DNA of 64,000 bases from Peribacillus simplex NBRC 15720 = DSM 1321 (lineage in GTDB: Bacteria; Bacillota; Bacilli; Bacillales; DSM-1321), in contig NZ_CP017704.1 of assembly GCF_002243645.1 (NCBI RefSeq), forward strand, positions 3,304,001 to 3,368,000, in the 5' to 3' direction. The notes beneath the pieces are model-generated. The model was given only the letters and a program-made list of their open reading frames with translations, ran no database searches and was not told the origin of the DNA. Shown piece by piece: positions 16,505 to 25,360 of this stretch (the first letter of the stretch is position 1; each line of letters opens with the position of its first letter). Made by a program: the position numbers and the translations under genes.

Positions 16505-17230
16505 ATGAAAAATGCGATTTCCATTGAAGGAATTGCTAAGGGTTTTCATCAGAAGAAGGTCATTCAGCCATTGAGCCTGAATATTGAAAAAAACGGAATT
16601 TTTGGCTTGTTAGGTCCATCCGGATGCGGAAAGACGACCTTGATTAAAATGATTGTCGGATTGATTAAGCCCGATGCGGGTAAAGTAACGGTTCTGGATC
16701 ATGAAGTGCCAAATGTAGCACTGTTAATGGATGTCGGCTATATGGCACAGTCCGATGCTTTATATACAGAACTGACGGGAGCTGAAAACCTCGAATTTTT
16801 TGCGAAGCTATACCGTTTTTCGAAAAAGGAACGAAGGGAACGCATTCAATATGCAGCTGAAATCGTACAGCTGACGAATGATTTGAATGTTCGGGTTGCG
16901 CATTATTCCGGGGGAATGAAACGCCGTCTGTCACTGGCGGTTGCACTCATCCAAAATCCGGAGATTCTCATTTTGGATGAACCGACAGTAGGGATAGACC
17001 CTTTGCTGAAACAATCGATTTGGCAGGAACTTGAGCGTTTAAGAAATGAAGATCATAAGACGATCATCATCACGACGCATGTGATGGATGAAGCGGAACG
17101 ATGCGATAAACTGGCGATGATGCGTGAAGGAGAAATCATCGCGGCAGGAACTCCGGAAGCTTTAAAAACTCAATTTGCCGTGGAAACGCTAGATGATGTT
17201 TTTTTAAGGATTGGAGGCGGCCTAAAATGA
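16505..17230 (+). CDS. ABC transporter ATP-binding protein
   Basis: 241 residues from ATG 16505 behind GGGAGG; GTG 16496 is too close to that site. Motifs in order: Walker A GPSGCGKTT, Q-loop GYMAQSDALY, signature YSGGMKRRLS, Walker B ILILDEP, switch His in IIITTHVMDEA. It is a DrrA/ABC-2-type exporter ATPase, overlapping the permease gene by 4 bp (ATGA), so the two are translationally coupled. With the divergent TetR gene it probably forms an inducible drug or toxic-compound exporter. Confidence 0.92.
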   Translation: MKNAISIEGIAKGFHQKKVIQPLSLNIEKNGIFGLLGPSGCGKTTLIKMIVGLIKPDAGKVTVLDHEVPNVALLMDVGYMAQSDALYTELTGAENLEFFAKLYRFSKKERRERIQYAAEIVQLTNDLNVRVAHYSGGMKRRLSLAVALIQNPEILILDEPTVGIDPLLKQSIWQELERLRNEDHKTIIITTHVMDEAERCDKLAMMREGEIIAAGTPEALKTQFAVETLDDVFLRIGGGLK

Positions 17231-18243
17231 GAATTGCCTCTCTTGTTACTCGAATTACACGGCAGATGCGCCGGGATCGAAGGACGCTCGCTTTATTTTT
17301 CCTAGCTCCATTGCTCATTTTAACGCTCATGTATTTTATTTTCGATACAGAAGCAAGTGATTTGAAAATCGTTGTTACAGGCAGTAATGAAGCTATCGTT
17401 AAAGCATTGAAACAAGCGGATTTTCAAGTAACGGCCGCTGAGGAATTTTCACAGAAAAAAATGATTGAAAATGATACGGATGGCTGGCTGCAGGTTGAAA
17501 ATGGCAAAATAAAACTGACACTATTGAACGACGAACCAACCCGTGCAAAGGCCGTTCAAATGCAAATGATGCATGGCTTGCAAGGGAATGAAAAAAACAC
17601 TCCTTCAATTGAGGAGCAATATGTTTACGGAGATGCCAACACAAAGGGTTTTGATACTTTCAGTCCGATGCTCGTCAGCTTTTTCGTTTTCTTCTTTGTA
17701 TTTTTAATAGCGGGGATTGCGCTTTTGAAAGAGCGTACAAGTGGTACGTTGGAACGGCTGCTTGCCACCCCGATTAAAAGATACGAAATCGTAGCGGGCT
17801 ATGTGATTGGATATGGCTTATTTGCTCTCGTTCAAACCATAATTGTCGTACTATATGCTGTCAATGTACTGGATATCGTCCTTGTTGGCTCCATTTGGCT
17901 CGTTTTACTGACGAATATACTGGTCGCGCTCGTTGCATTATCGCTTGGTACATTACTATCGAGTTTTGCGACATCTGAATTCCAAATGGTACAATTCATT
18001 CCGCTGGTCATCGTGCCGCAAGTCTTCTTTACAGGAATTTTCCCATTAGATGGCATGTCAGACTGGCTGCAAAAAATCGGCAAGGTCATGCCTCTCTATT
18101 ACGCGTCGGATGCCATGAACGGCATTATGTACAAAGGTTTCACATTCAATGAGGTATTACTAGATCTACTCATTCTCCTGGCCTTTGCCGTCGTTTTTAT
18201 CACCATCAATATTATTAGTTTAAAAAAATACCGTGCACTATAA
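17227..18243 (+). CDS. ABC-2 type transporter permease
   Basis: 338 residues. One N-terminal span (LFFLAPLLILTLMYFIF), then a large extracytoplasmic domain of about 140 residues, then five to six spans in the C-terminal half. The loop LLKERTSGTLERLLATPI is the conserved EXE-type coupling motif of ABC-2 permeases such as YhfK/YbhR. It overlaps the ATPase gene and completes the exporter. Substrate unknown. Confidence 0.9.
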   Translation: MRIASLVTRITRQMRRDRRTLALFFLAPLLILTLMYFIFDTEASDLKIVVTGSNEAIVKALKQADFQVTAAEEFSQKKMIENDTDGWLQVENGKIKLTLLNDEPTRAKAVQMQMMHGLQGNEKNTPSIEEQYVYGDANTKGFDTFSPMLVSFFVFFFVFLIAGIALLKERTSGTLERLLATPIKRYEIVAGYVIGYGLFALVQTIIVVLYAVNVLDIVLVGSIWLVLLTNILVALVALSLGTLLSSFATSEFQMVQFIPLVIVPQVFFTGIFPLDGMSDWLQKIGKVMPLYYASDAMNGIMYKGFTFNEVLLDLLILLAFAVVFITINIISLKKYRAL

Positions 18244-18253
18244 ATCATTAAAC

Positions 18254-18297
18254 AAAAAAAGCAGGATTCCTGGAAAGTGAGGAACCGGCTTTTTTGT
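18254..18297 (+). terminator. Terminator after the ABC operon
   Basis: AAAAAAGCAGGATTCCT pairs with AGGAACCGGCTTTTTT around an 8-base loop, followed by T residues. Confidence 0.82.
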
Positions 18298-18486
18298 TTC
18301 GCTGGAAAAAGATGAGATTTTAGTTGATGGTCGAATTATCCTTCCCATCGGTTGATTTATTCGAAAAAGCTTCTCCTTGCCGGTTTTCTAATGACAGGTT
18401 AATGCAGTTTGTTGACGGGCTGTTAAAGTTGTCCTAGGATATAAGGATATGCAATCATTTGGAAAGATATAGTAGGGGGGAGTTAT

Positions 18487-19095
18487 ATGTCTCTAAGATC
18501 GGTCATGCTTTCCCTTTTGCTGTCGCAAACATTGTTTTTGTGCGGTTTGCCTTTTTTTCTTCAGCTTCTATTATATTTGAATCCTTTGGTGATCATGGTT
18601 GTCTGGTTTTGTATACTTCTTTTCTTTTCGTTTGCGGTTCTTTATTTTCGAGGTGAAACGGTCAGAATTCCGCGCCTTTTATGGCAGGCAGTATTGTTTG
18701 GCTACAGTTTATCATTATTGGTTTTGCTGTTCTTTCGTCCAGAAGGGCAGGTATATTCGTATAATTTGATTCCTTTTTCTACGATTCTTTCATATTTATC
18801 TAACGATATGAACGGGCTTGTATCATTTTATAACCTTAGAGCCAATGTGGGGCTGTTCATTCCATTCGGTCTGTATTTGTTGTCCAGGGAAGGGAAAGAG
18901 CCCTCCGCTAAAAGGAAATTTCTATATCCATTATTTTCGATTTCGGGCATCGAAATCTGTCAGTTTGTTTTTCGGCGCGGAAGTTTGGATGTCGATGACC
19001 TGATCCTGAATATGATGGGTGTTTACCTAGGGTACATTCTGTATCCTTTGTTCAAGAAAGTCGTAGTGTTCCGTTCTGGAAAAGTAAAGGGATGA
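18487..19095 (+). CDS. VanZ family membrane protein
   Basis: 202 residues, ATG five bases after AGGGGGGAG. Five to six hydrophobic segments. VanZ hallmarks are YNLIPFSTI, ANVGLFIPFGLYLL, the EICQFVFRRGSLDVDDLILNM-type block with acidic DVDD, and a final span. VanZ confers low-level teicoplanin resistance in enterococci, but most Bacillus homologues have no assigned role. It may be co-transcribed with the dipeptidase 40 bp downstream. Confidence 0.85.
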   Translation: MSLRSVMLSLLLSQTLFLCGLPFFLQLLLYLNPLVIMVVWFCILLFFSFAVLYFRGETVRIPRLLWQAVLFGYSLSLLVLLFFRPEGQVYSYNLIPFSTILSYLSNDMNGLVSFYNLRANVGLFIPFGLYLLSREGKEPSAKRKFLYPLFSISGIEICQFVFRRGSLDVDDLILNMMGVYLGYILYPLFKKVVVFRSGKVKG

Positions 19096-19135
19096 GAGGC
19101 AGTACAAATATGTTAAATGAAAGGGTGTATTTCCC

Positions 19136-20602
19136 ATGTATAACACGTTAGAAGAATTATCGAGCCATCCGGTGTTTCATTATTTTGCAGCGATTTCCCA
19201 AATCCCGAGAGGATCGGCTAATGAAAAAGCGATCAGTGACTATCTGGTTCGCTTCGCTAAGGATAGGAGCCTGGAGGTGACCCAGGATGAGGCGCTGAAT
19301 GTGATTATCAAAAAGCCTGCCACAATTGGATATGAGAGTGCACCTACAGTCATTATCCAGGGGCATATGGATATGGTTTGCGAAAAGAACAAGGGAACGC
19401 TTCATGATTTTGAGAAAGATCCGCTTCAATTAAGGATTGTGGGAGACATGTTGTATGCAACGGATACAACATTGGGGGCGGATAATGGAATTGCTGTTGC
19501 TTATGCTTTGGCATTATTGGATGCAAATGATATTCCGCATCCTTCTCTTGAAATCGTCATAACGACTGAAGAAGAAACGACGATGAACGGTGCACTTGCT
19601 GTGGATCCGGCTCACTTTAAGGGGAAAATGCTGATTAACATCGATTCGGAGGAAGATGGAAAGTTGCTGGTCAGCTCAGCAGGAGGGATACGCGTGCGGC
19701 AGATCCTGCCAATCGGAAGGGAATCGGCTTCTATTGTTGATGCTGCATCTTATAACATCAGGATTAAAGGGTTGAAGGGCGGACACTCCGGTATGTCCAT
19801 CCATAAGGAAAGAGGGAACTCCAATAAACTTTTGGGCAGAGTATTACATGAATTAACGACTGACTTCCCTTGCTTCATTCAGCAAATGAACGGAGGCCTG
19901 AAAGGGAATGCGATTCCTCGTGAAGCAGAGGCGACAGTACTGATTCATGCAGAAGATGTTCAGAAGATAAAGGAGAGACTCCAGCAATGGGAGGATACTT
20001 TTAAAAATGAACTGCAATCTTCCGACCCTGAGGTATCGATTAGGTTTGAAAAGATCGAAACGATTTCTTCAAACGTTTTTTCCAAAGATACGGTGACTAA
20101 AGCCACTTCCTCCTTACTGGTAATCCCGCATGGCGTTCTAGGAATGAGCATGGGAATAGAAGGGTTAGTGGAAAGTTCGACGAATCTAGGGGTCGTTACA
20201 ACAAATGAAACGGAAATGATATTCGAAAGTGAAATCAGGAGTTCGGTCAAAAGCATCAAATATAACATGGTCAAGCAAGCAAAGGCGATTGCCGACATGC
20301 TTGGATGCGAACTATTGGTTGACGCGGATTATCCGGAATGGCCCTATAATCCTGATTCGAAACTCAAGAAATTATTTGAAGAGACATACAAAGAAAAATA
20401 TCAAGTGGATATTGAAATCATCGCTGTGCATGCAGGGATCGAGTGTGGGGTATTCATAGATAAGATACCAGGGTTGGATACTGTTTCAATCGGACCGGAT
20501 ATGTTTTCCGTACATACACCTGAAGAACACTTAAGCATCCCTTCGACCATAAACAACTGGGAATATTTTGTTTACACATTAAAGCGGATGAAGGATCTTT
20601 AA
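19136..20602 (+). CDS. pepD: Aminoacyl-histidine dipeptidase (M20C, PepD type)
   Basis: 488 residues, full length for PepD. It hydrolyses Xaa-His dipeptides such as carnosine with two zinc ions in the cytosol. Metal and catalytic motifs are visible: IQGHMDMVCEKN, TTLGADNGIAVA with the bridging Asp, TTEEETTMNG with the catalytic Glu pair, NIDSEEDG, and C-terminal AVHAGIECGVF and SVHTPEEHLSI. The lid domain has GLKGGHSGMSIHKERGN. Start ATG follows GAAAGGG. A strong terminator closes the unit at 20649. Confidence 0.93.
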   Translation: MYNTLEELSSHPVFHYFAAISQIPRGSANEKAISDYLVRFAKDRSLEVTQDEALNVIIKKPATIGYESAPTVIIQGHMDMVCEKNKGTLHDFEKDPLQLRIVGDMLYATDTTLGADNGIAVAYALALLDANDIPHPSLEIVITTEEETTMNGALAVDPAHFKGKMLINIDSEEDGKLLVSSAGGIRVRQILPIGRESASIVDAASYNIRIKGLKGGHSGMSIHKERGNSNKLLGRVLHELTTDFPCFIQQMNGGLKGNAIPREAEATVLIHAEDVQKIKERLQQWEDTFKNELQSSDPEVSIRFEKIETISSNVFSKDTVTKATSSLLVIPHGVLGMSMGIEGLVESSTNLGVVTTNETEMIFESEIRSSVKSIKYNMVKQAKAIADMLGCELLVDADYPEWPYNPDSKLKKLFEETYKEKYQVDIEIIAVHAGIECGVFIDKIPGLDTVSIGPDMFSVHTPEEHLSIPSTINNWEYFVYTLKRMKDL

Positions 20603-20648
20603 ACAACTGCATGTTTGGGGAAAGTAAAATGATAATTAAATAGATTTT

Positions 20649-20687
20649 GAGACATCCTCTCGTTCAACGATAGGATGTCTCTTTTTT
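20649..20687 (+). terminator. Terminator after pepD
   Basis: Perfect 10-bp stem GAGACATCCT / AGGATGTCTC, 13-base loop, then six T residues. Confidence 0.92.
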
Positions 20688-20689
20688 AG

Positions 20690-21236
20690 GAGTCTCGAAC
20701 ACCCGCTCCAATCACCTTCGTTTAAAAATTTAGATAGAACACTTTTTTTGTAGGCAAAAGGGGTTTGGAACAGTCTCATCCCCGCCCATGATTTTAAGAC
20801 TAATTATCCTTAAGTTTTTTTACTGTAAATATTATTGGATATAAGAAATTTGCGACACTCCTGCCGAATTACTGGCTAGCCGAGACCCCACAGGCGCTTG
20901 CGCCGAGGAGGCTTGGCAGACAGTCGGCGGAAAGGGAGCGGATTTCTGAAATCAGCTGGAATGTTTTCTTGAAAAAACTGTAGGCTGGTCTCATCCCGAA
21001 TTATGTTTAAGATTAGTTTATCCTTTAAGTTTTTTTCCTGTAATCCTTATTGGATCGAAGAAATTTGCGACACTCCTGCCGAATAACTGGTTAGCCAAGA
21101 CCCCACAGGCGCTTGCTTTGATGAGGCTTGGCAGACAGGCGGCGGAAAGGGAGCGGATACCTGAAAATCAACTGGAACGTTAAATAAAAAACTGCAGTCA
21201 AACTCGCTTTTCATCGAATTTGACTGCAGTCTGAAA
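20690..21236 (+). repeat. Repeat family 1, tandem copies B and C
   Basis: Two copies in direct orientation. Copy B core is about 20850-20975 and copy C is 21052-21236, separated by a shared 70-bp linker (GGTCTCATCCCGAA ... AAGTTTTTTT). Both have GAAATTTGCGACACTCCTGC, GACCCCACAGGCGCTTG and GGCGGAAAGGGAGCGGAT. Copy C ends with a CTGCAGTCAAACTCG / CGAATTTGACTGCAG hairpin whose T-run is on the minus strand; copy B has lost it. The left part (20690-20790) matches the flank of the copies at 52 kb. The remaining bases to 21349 hold the gntR promoter region. Confidence 0.82.
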
Positions 21237-21349
21237 GAAACTGAGGTTTCTTTACAATCGTTATAAAATAAACTATTGTAAAGAAAACCTATCATTTAGT
21301 CTAAATTATTGTTCGAAATCATTATGTATAGAGGAAGGTATAGGGAAAT

Positions 21350-22048
21350 ATGGGTGTAAAGTATAGAATGGTCGTAGAACAAATGGAGAAAGAAATATTA
21401 GATGGAAAATATACATTAAATACTAAGTTACCTACTGAAGAAGAGTTGATGAAGAAGTTCGATGTCAGCAGGAATACCATTAGAAAAGCAATCAACATAT
21501 TGGTTGAGCAGGGTTATATCTATCAAGTTCAAGGAAGCGGCATATTCCTTAGGGAATTTTCCAGACCAGGCTGCATTTCGATGAGGGATATGACTGGCTT
21601 AACCAAAGTGTTTCCAAATGATGAAATGAAAAGTAAAGTGTTGAAATTAGAATTAATAGAAGCTGATGAAAAGTTGGCCAAACAAATGAAATGCGATATA
21701 AAAACCAAAATCTATAACCTCAAACGGGTTAGATACTTAAATGGTGAACCCATTGTAATAGAAGAGTCCTTTTTCAATAAAGACATCATCCCCATCATAA
21801 ATAAAGAAATCGCAAATGGTTCCATTTATGAATATATAGTCGAGGATTTGAAGTTGAATATTGGTTTTGCAGATAAAATCATTTCGTGTGAAAAACTAAA
21901 TGACAATGATGCCAAGCTTTTGGACTTGCAGCCAGGTGATCCGACTTTAATCGTTGAAAGTACAGTCTTTTTAAAAGCGGGAGCCGTTTTTGATTTTTCA
22001 ATTGAGAAGTATAATTACACTTCTGCCAAACTGTTAACATTGACTTAA
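21350..22048 (+). CDS. GntR family regulator, HutC/UTRA subfamily
   Basis: 232 residues. The N-terminal winged helix is typical: LPTEEELMKKFDVSRNTIRK and GYIYQVQGSGIFL. Residues 85-232 form a UTRA ligand-binding domain (YNLKRVRYLNGEPIVIEESF and LLDLQPGDPTLIVESTVF). Such regulators sense sugar phosphates or amino-acid-like ligands and control a nearby transport or catabolic gene. No obvious target lies next to it; the following genes are a decayed cardiolipin synthase on the other strand and a spore lysin. The last 70 bp are duplicated at 25216-25310. Confidence 0.88.
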   Translation: MGVKYRMVVEQMEKEILDGKYTLNTKLPTEEELMKKFDVSRNTIRKAINILVEQGYIYQVQGSGIFLREFSRPGCISMRDMTGLTKVFPNDEMKSKVLKLELIEADEKLAKQMKCDIKTKIYNLKRVRYLNGEPIVIEESFFNKDIIPIINKEIANGSIYEYIVEDLKLNIGFADKIISCEKLNDNDAKLLDLQPGDPTLIVESTVFLKAGAVFDFSIEKYNYTSAKLLTLT

Positions 22049-22114
22049 AAAGGGCAGGGAATTCTTTAGATGACTGGATTTTAAGATAACTGAAACAAGT
22101 ATAAATAATATACA

Positions 22115-22152
22115 AAGAGCGGCTGCTTTTAGTTAGCAATCGCTCTTTTTTT
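22115..22152 (+). terminator. Terminator after gntR
   Basis: Stem AAGAGCG / CGCTCTT with a 19-base loop and seven T residues. Confidence 0.75.
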
Positions 22153-22164
22153 AATTTCTCGTTC

Positions 22165-22410
22165 TATAATGATTTTCAGCTGTGGAAATAGGGGAGCTCA
22201 AAATGCTTCGCGTTTTTGCAATAGGTCTAAGAAGATTCCAAAATAAATTAAGCATGAAAGTCAGGAAGATAAAATTTGAGGTTGCTCCCTGGTATTTCGC
22301 ATAGTTTGCTGCGCCTACCTCTGCAATTTCCCCAGCAATGACCACCAGCTTCGCATGTAGCATCTCTTTGTCGTACTGATAGATATGGATCCAGCTTCTA
22401 CACGGTCACC
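22165..22410 (-). pseudogene. Remnant of a cardiolipin synthase / phospholipase D family gene
   Basis: On the minus strand one frame reads WIHIYQYDKEMLHAKLVVIA then GEIAEVGAANYAKY. This matches the second HKD motif of bacterial cardiolipin synthases (HxKxxxxD, followed by GxAN). The Asp position reads Ala, the coding similarity breaks off on both sides, and the upstream frame (NGDRVEAG) needs a frameshift to join. No start codon or ribosome site is present. I call it a decayed fragment. The rest of 22411-22654 shows no other feature. Confidence 0.6.
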
Positions 22411-22654
22411 GTTATAGGTACGGTTTTGGCAATGTCCCTGTCTTTGGGGGATTTGTTTAACTCTTTTCCTCTACTGAAATCACTCCCTTGTTTTTCTTAG
22501 ATAAAGAATCCGGGCTCACAATGGGGAACAAAAATTATAAATAATAAGAGCGAAAAAACTAAGGATTCTGGAATGTTGAACTCAATAAAACATATTAGGC
22601 CTATCTAGGGAATAAAATGAATGGAATATTTTGAAGGAAAGTGGGGCAGTGCAT

Positions 22655-24067
22655 GTGAAAATCCATGTGGTGAATAGGGGGGATTCTTTGTGGGGAATTT
22701 CCCAGCAATATGGTGTCAGCACCAACCGAATTGTTCGGATCAATGGCCTTGAAAATCCAGATAAGCTAGTGATTGGCCTAGCACTTTTGATTCCTGAACC
22801 TTATCTTCAGTACAGGGTTCAGCAAGGGGATACTCTAGATAAAATCGCAAATCAGTTTGGAACTACGGTACAGGAAATTATGCAATCGAATCGCATCACA
22901 AATCCTTCTACTATCTATCCAGGGCAGAGGCTAACCATTCCGGTCATTTATCATACCGTAAGGGAACGAGATACCCTTTATGATATAGCAAGACGTTATG
23001 GAACGACAGTTCAAGCCATTATGCAGACGAACCGGATTACAGATCCTTCCAATATTTATATCGGTCGGATAATAAGGATTCCCCAGAAACCGAAACCCAT
23101 CATTGATGTAAATGGTTTTACAAATGTTTACGGGCAAGTAGGTGCGGAGCAGGTACGTGAAGTAGCCTACGATTTGACCTACGTAAGTCCATTTGGTTAT
23201 AGAATGAGGAAAGATGGCAGCTTAGAAGTCATAGATGACACCCCGACGATACGGGCGGCACAGTCAACTGGCGTCATACCCATGATGTGCATAACGAATT
23301 TTTCCGCCACGGAAGCGGGAACTCAGCTTGCACATACGATACTTTCCGATTTAAGTTTAGTGGAAAAATTATTAACCAACGTCATAAATACGATGAAAAA
23401 TAAAGGGTACCGTGGATTGAATATCGATTTTGAAAGTGTAGCACCAGAGGACCGTGATTTCTATAATCGCTTTCTCCAAAGAGCGGTGGATCGATTGCAT
23501 CCTGAGGGCTACTTTGTGTCATCCTCCCTTGCCCCAAAAACTAGCGCCAATCAAAAGGGAGCATTAGTTGAGGCACATGATTATCCAGTTCATGGACGGC
23601 TGCTCGACTTCGTAGTGCTGATGACATATGAATGGGGTTACCGAAAGGGGCCGCCGCAGGCAATCTCTCCCGTTAATGAAATAAAGCGTGTCCTTGACTA
23701 TGCCGTAACGGCTATACCAACAAATAAAATCTTCATAGGATTTCAAATTTATGCACGGGACTGGCTTGTTCCTCATGAAGAGGGGCAGGAAGCAGAGACT
23801 TTCGACATGCAGGAAGCCATCAGACGCGCCGTCCAATATAATGCAGAAATAAAATATGACGAGACAGCTCAATCACCTTATTATAGGTACAAAGATAATC
23901 AGGGGCGCACACATGAAGTTTGGTTTGAGGATGCACGCAGTGCTAAAGCTAAATTCGACCTGGTGAAGGTTTACAGGTCAAGGGGTCTCAGTTATTGGGT
24001 ACTTGGTTATCCTTTTCCCCAGAATTGGGAACTGCTTGGGGATACATTTATTGTACGGAAACTGTAG
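22655..24067 (+). CDS. LysM-GH18 spore cortex-lytic / germination enzyme, SleL/YaaH type
   Basis: 470 residues from GTG 22655, eight bases after GTGGGG; TTG 22631 and GTG 22649 are alternatives in frame. Three LysM modules (about 3-47, 53-96, 100-143) each start with a (V/R)xxGDTL-like block and bind peptidoglycan glycan. A GH18 domain fills 150-470, with the catalytic strand GYRGLNIDFESV carrying D258 and E260. No signal peptide, as usual for YaaH-type spore coat proteins loaded from the mother cell. SleL is an N-acetylglucosaminidase that cleaves cortex fragments containing muramic lactam during germination. Confidence 0.9.
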   Translation: MKIHVVNRGDSLWGISQQYGVSTNRIVRINGLENPDKLVIGLALLIPEPYLQYRVQQGDTLDKIANQFGTTVQEIMQSNRITNPSTIYPGQRLTIPVIYHTVRERDTLYDIARRYGTTVQAIMQTNRITDPSNIYIGRIIRIPQKPKPIIDVNGFTNVYGQVGAEQVREVAYDLTYVSPFGYRMRKDGSLEVIDDTPTIRAAQSTGVIPMMCITNFSATEAGTQLAHTILSDLSLVEKLLTNVINTMKNKGYRGLNIDFESVAPEDRDFYNRFLQRAVDRLHPEGYFVSSSLAPKTSANQKGALVEAHDYPVHGRLLDFVVLMTYEWGYRKGPPQAISPVNEIKRVLDYAVTAIPTNKIFIGFQIYARDWLVPHEEGQEAETFDMQEAIRRAVQYNAEIKYDETAQSPYYRYKDNQGRTHEVWFEDARSAKAKFDLVKVYRSRGLSYWVLGYPFPQNWELLGDTFIVRKL

Positions 24068-24113
24068 GGTGTTTTTTTACAGCAACGTGGATCACACATA
24101 ATTAATATAGTGA

Positions 24114-24140
24114 TGGGCAGCTTTTTTTATAAAGCTGTCT
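24114..24140 (+). terminator. Weak hairpin after the LysM-GH18 gene
   Basis: CAGCTTT / AAAGCTG around an AT-rich loop about 50 bp after the stop; the T tract lies inside the loop, so function is uncertain. Confidence 0.4.
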
Positions 24141-24284
24141 ATTTTAGTGAAAACCCTTTAGGTTTCGAAATGCACTACAAGAATTACCGGATTTTTATAA
24201 CAACGTTAACAATCGTTTGGAATCCGAGTCCATAAAGGGGCTTAATCGAGGACGCCATATTGAAACTGAAAAATATAGAATTTG

Positions 24285-24312
24285 AAAAGACCGCTATATG
24301 GTGGTCTTTTTC
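24285..24312 (+). terminator. Terminator-like hairpin upstream of the second phzF
   Basis: AAAAGACC / GGTCTTTT with ACC/GGT inside, followed by TTTTT. It ends read-through before the PhzF gene at 24428. The region 24141-24284 has no visible feature. Confidence 0.7.
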
Positions 24313-24427
24313 ATTTTATGAGATAAAGAGAACTCCTTAAAAACAGGTATGGGTAATTACCATAAAGGAAATGTGTTCTTCATTGTGGAAATGTATTACG
24401 GACAATCCCATTTAAGGAGGCATTTTT

Positions 24428-25213
24428 TTGGAATTAACCATCATTAATACGTTTACAGATCAACCTTTTAAAGGAAATCCTGCGGCTGTCTGCCTTCTTA
24501 CCGGGGAAAGTGATAGCGAGTGGATGAAGCGAATAGCTAAAGAGATTAATATGCCTGTTACTGCGTTTATTCACCTTCATAAAGGCGAATGGCAGCTGCG
24601 TTGGTTCACACCTTCCGTTGAAATCCCGATTTGTGGACATGGGACGCTGGCAAGCTCTTTCTTTTTGTGGGGTAAAGGATACGTGCCAAGGGATAAACCA
24701 ATTGCCTATCAGACGAAAAGCGGGCTTCTCACTGCAAAATTCGTTGATGGAATGGTTCAGTTGGAATTTCCGTCATTAATCGAACAGGAGACCGCTGCCC
24801 CTGAATTACTGATAAAAGCTTTAGGTGTTGTGCCTGCGTATGTTGGACAAAACAAATGGGATTATCTAGTCGAAGTTCAATCAGAAGAAATCGTAAGGAA
24901 TTTAAAGCCGGATTTCGATTCCATTGCCCGAATGCCGATTCGGGGCGTCATTGTAACGAGTCTATCGGATAGCGGTGAATATGATTTCGTTTCCCGTTTC
25001 TTTTCCCCTGCCCAAGGCCTTGACGAAGATTATGTAACGGGCTCGGCCCATTGTTGTCTCGGACCCTATTGGAAAAGCAAGCTGGACAAAAGTATCACCA
25101 TAGCCTATCAGGCATCGGAAAGAGGAGGACTATTGAAGGTTGAAGTAACGGAAGACACAGTTAAACTTTCTGGCCATGCCGTGACAATATTCGAAGGGAA
25201 CTTAACCATATAA
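24428..25213 (+). CDS. PhzF family protein (second copy)
   Basis: 261 residues from TTG 24428, eight bases after AAGGAGG. Hallmarks: TIINTFTDQPFKGNPAAVCL, the position NMPVTAFIHL where most PhzF members have a Glu (here a TAF sequence, so the catalytic Glu may be missing or shifted), PICGHGTLASSFFLW and EDYVTGSAHCCLGPYW in place of the usual DPVTGSA. It is shorter and divergent from the copy at 5700. The Cys pair in SAHCCLGPYW is notable. A fragment of a gntR gene follows directly. Substrate unknown. Confidence 0.85.
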   Translation: MELTIINTFTDQPFKGNPAAVCLLTGESDSEWMKRIAKEINMPVTAFIHLHKGEWQLRWFTPSVEIPICGHGTLASSFFLWGKGYVPRDKPIAYQTKSGLLTAKFVDGMVQLEFPSLIEQETAAPELLIKALGVVPAYVGQNKWDYLVEVQSEEIVRNLKPDFDSIARMPIRGVIVTSLSDSGEYDFVSRFFSPAQGLDEDYVTGSAHCCLGPYWKSKLDKSITIAYQASERGGLLKVEVTEDTVKLSGHAVTIFEGNLTI

Positions 25214-25215
25214 TA

Positions 25216-25286
25216 CGGGAGCCGTTTTTGATTTATCAATCGAGAAATATAATTACACTTCAGCCAAATTATTAACATTGACTTAA
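25216..25286 (+). pseudogene. Duplicated 3' end of the GntR/UTRA gene
   Basis: Starting three bases after the PhzF stop, 23 in-frame codons read GAVFDLSIEKYNYTSAKLLT plus LT and a stop, matching the last residues of the GntR protein at 21350 with one change. DNA similarity continues past the stop (AGAGGGCAGG..AATTCTT). The rest of this second gntR copy is missing, so it was lost by deletion or replaced by the segment that carries phzF. Confidence 0.8.
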
Positions 25287-25317
25287 AGAGGGCAGGAAAT
25301 TCTTAAATAAGATTGTT

Positions 25318-25357
25318 ACGGTGTGAATTGGAGATATCGATTCACACCGTTTTTTTT
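25318..25357 (+). terminator. Terminator after the phzF/gntR-tail segment
   Basis: Perfect 11-bp stem ACGGTGTGAAT / ATTCACACCGT and eight T residues on the plus strand. It also separates the convergent TetR gene. Confidence 0.9.
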
Positions 25358-25360
25358 AAT

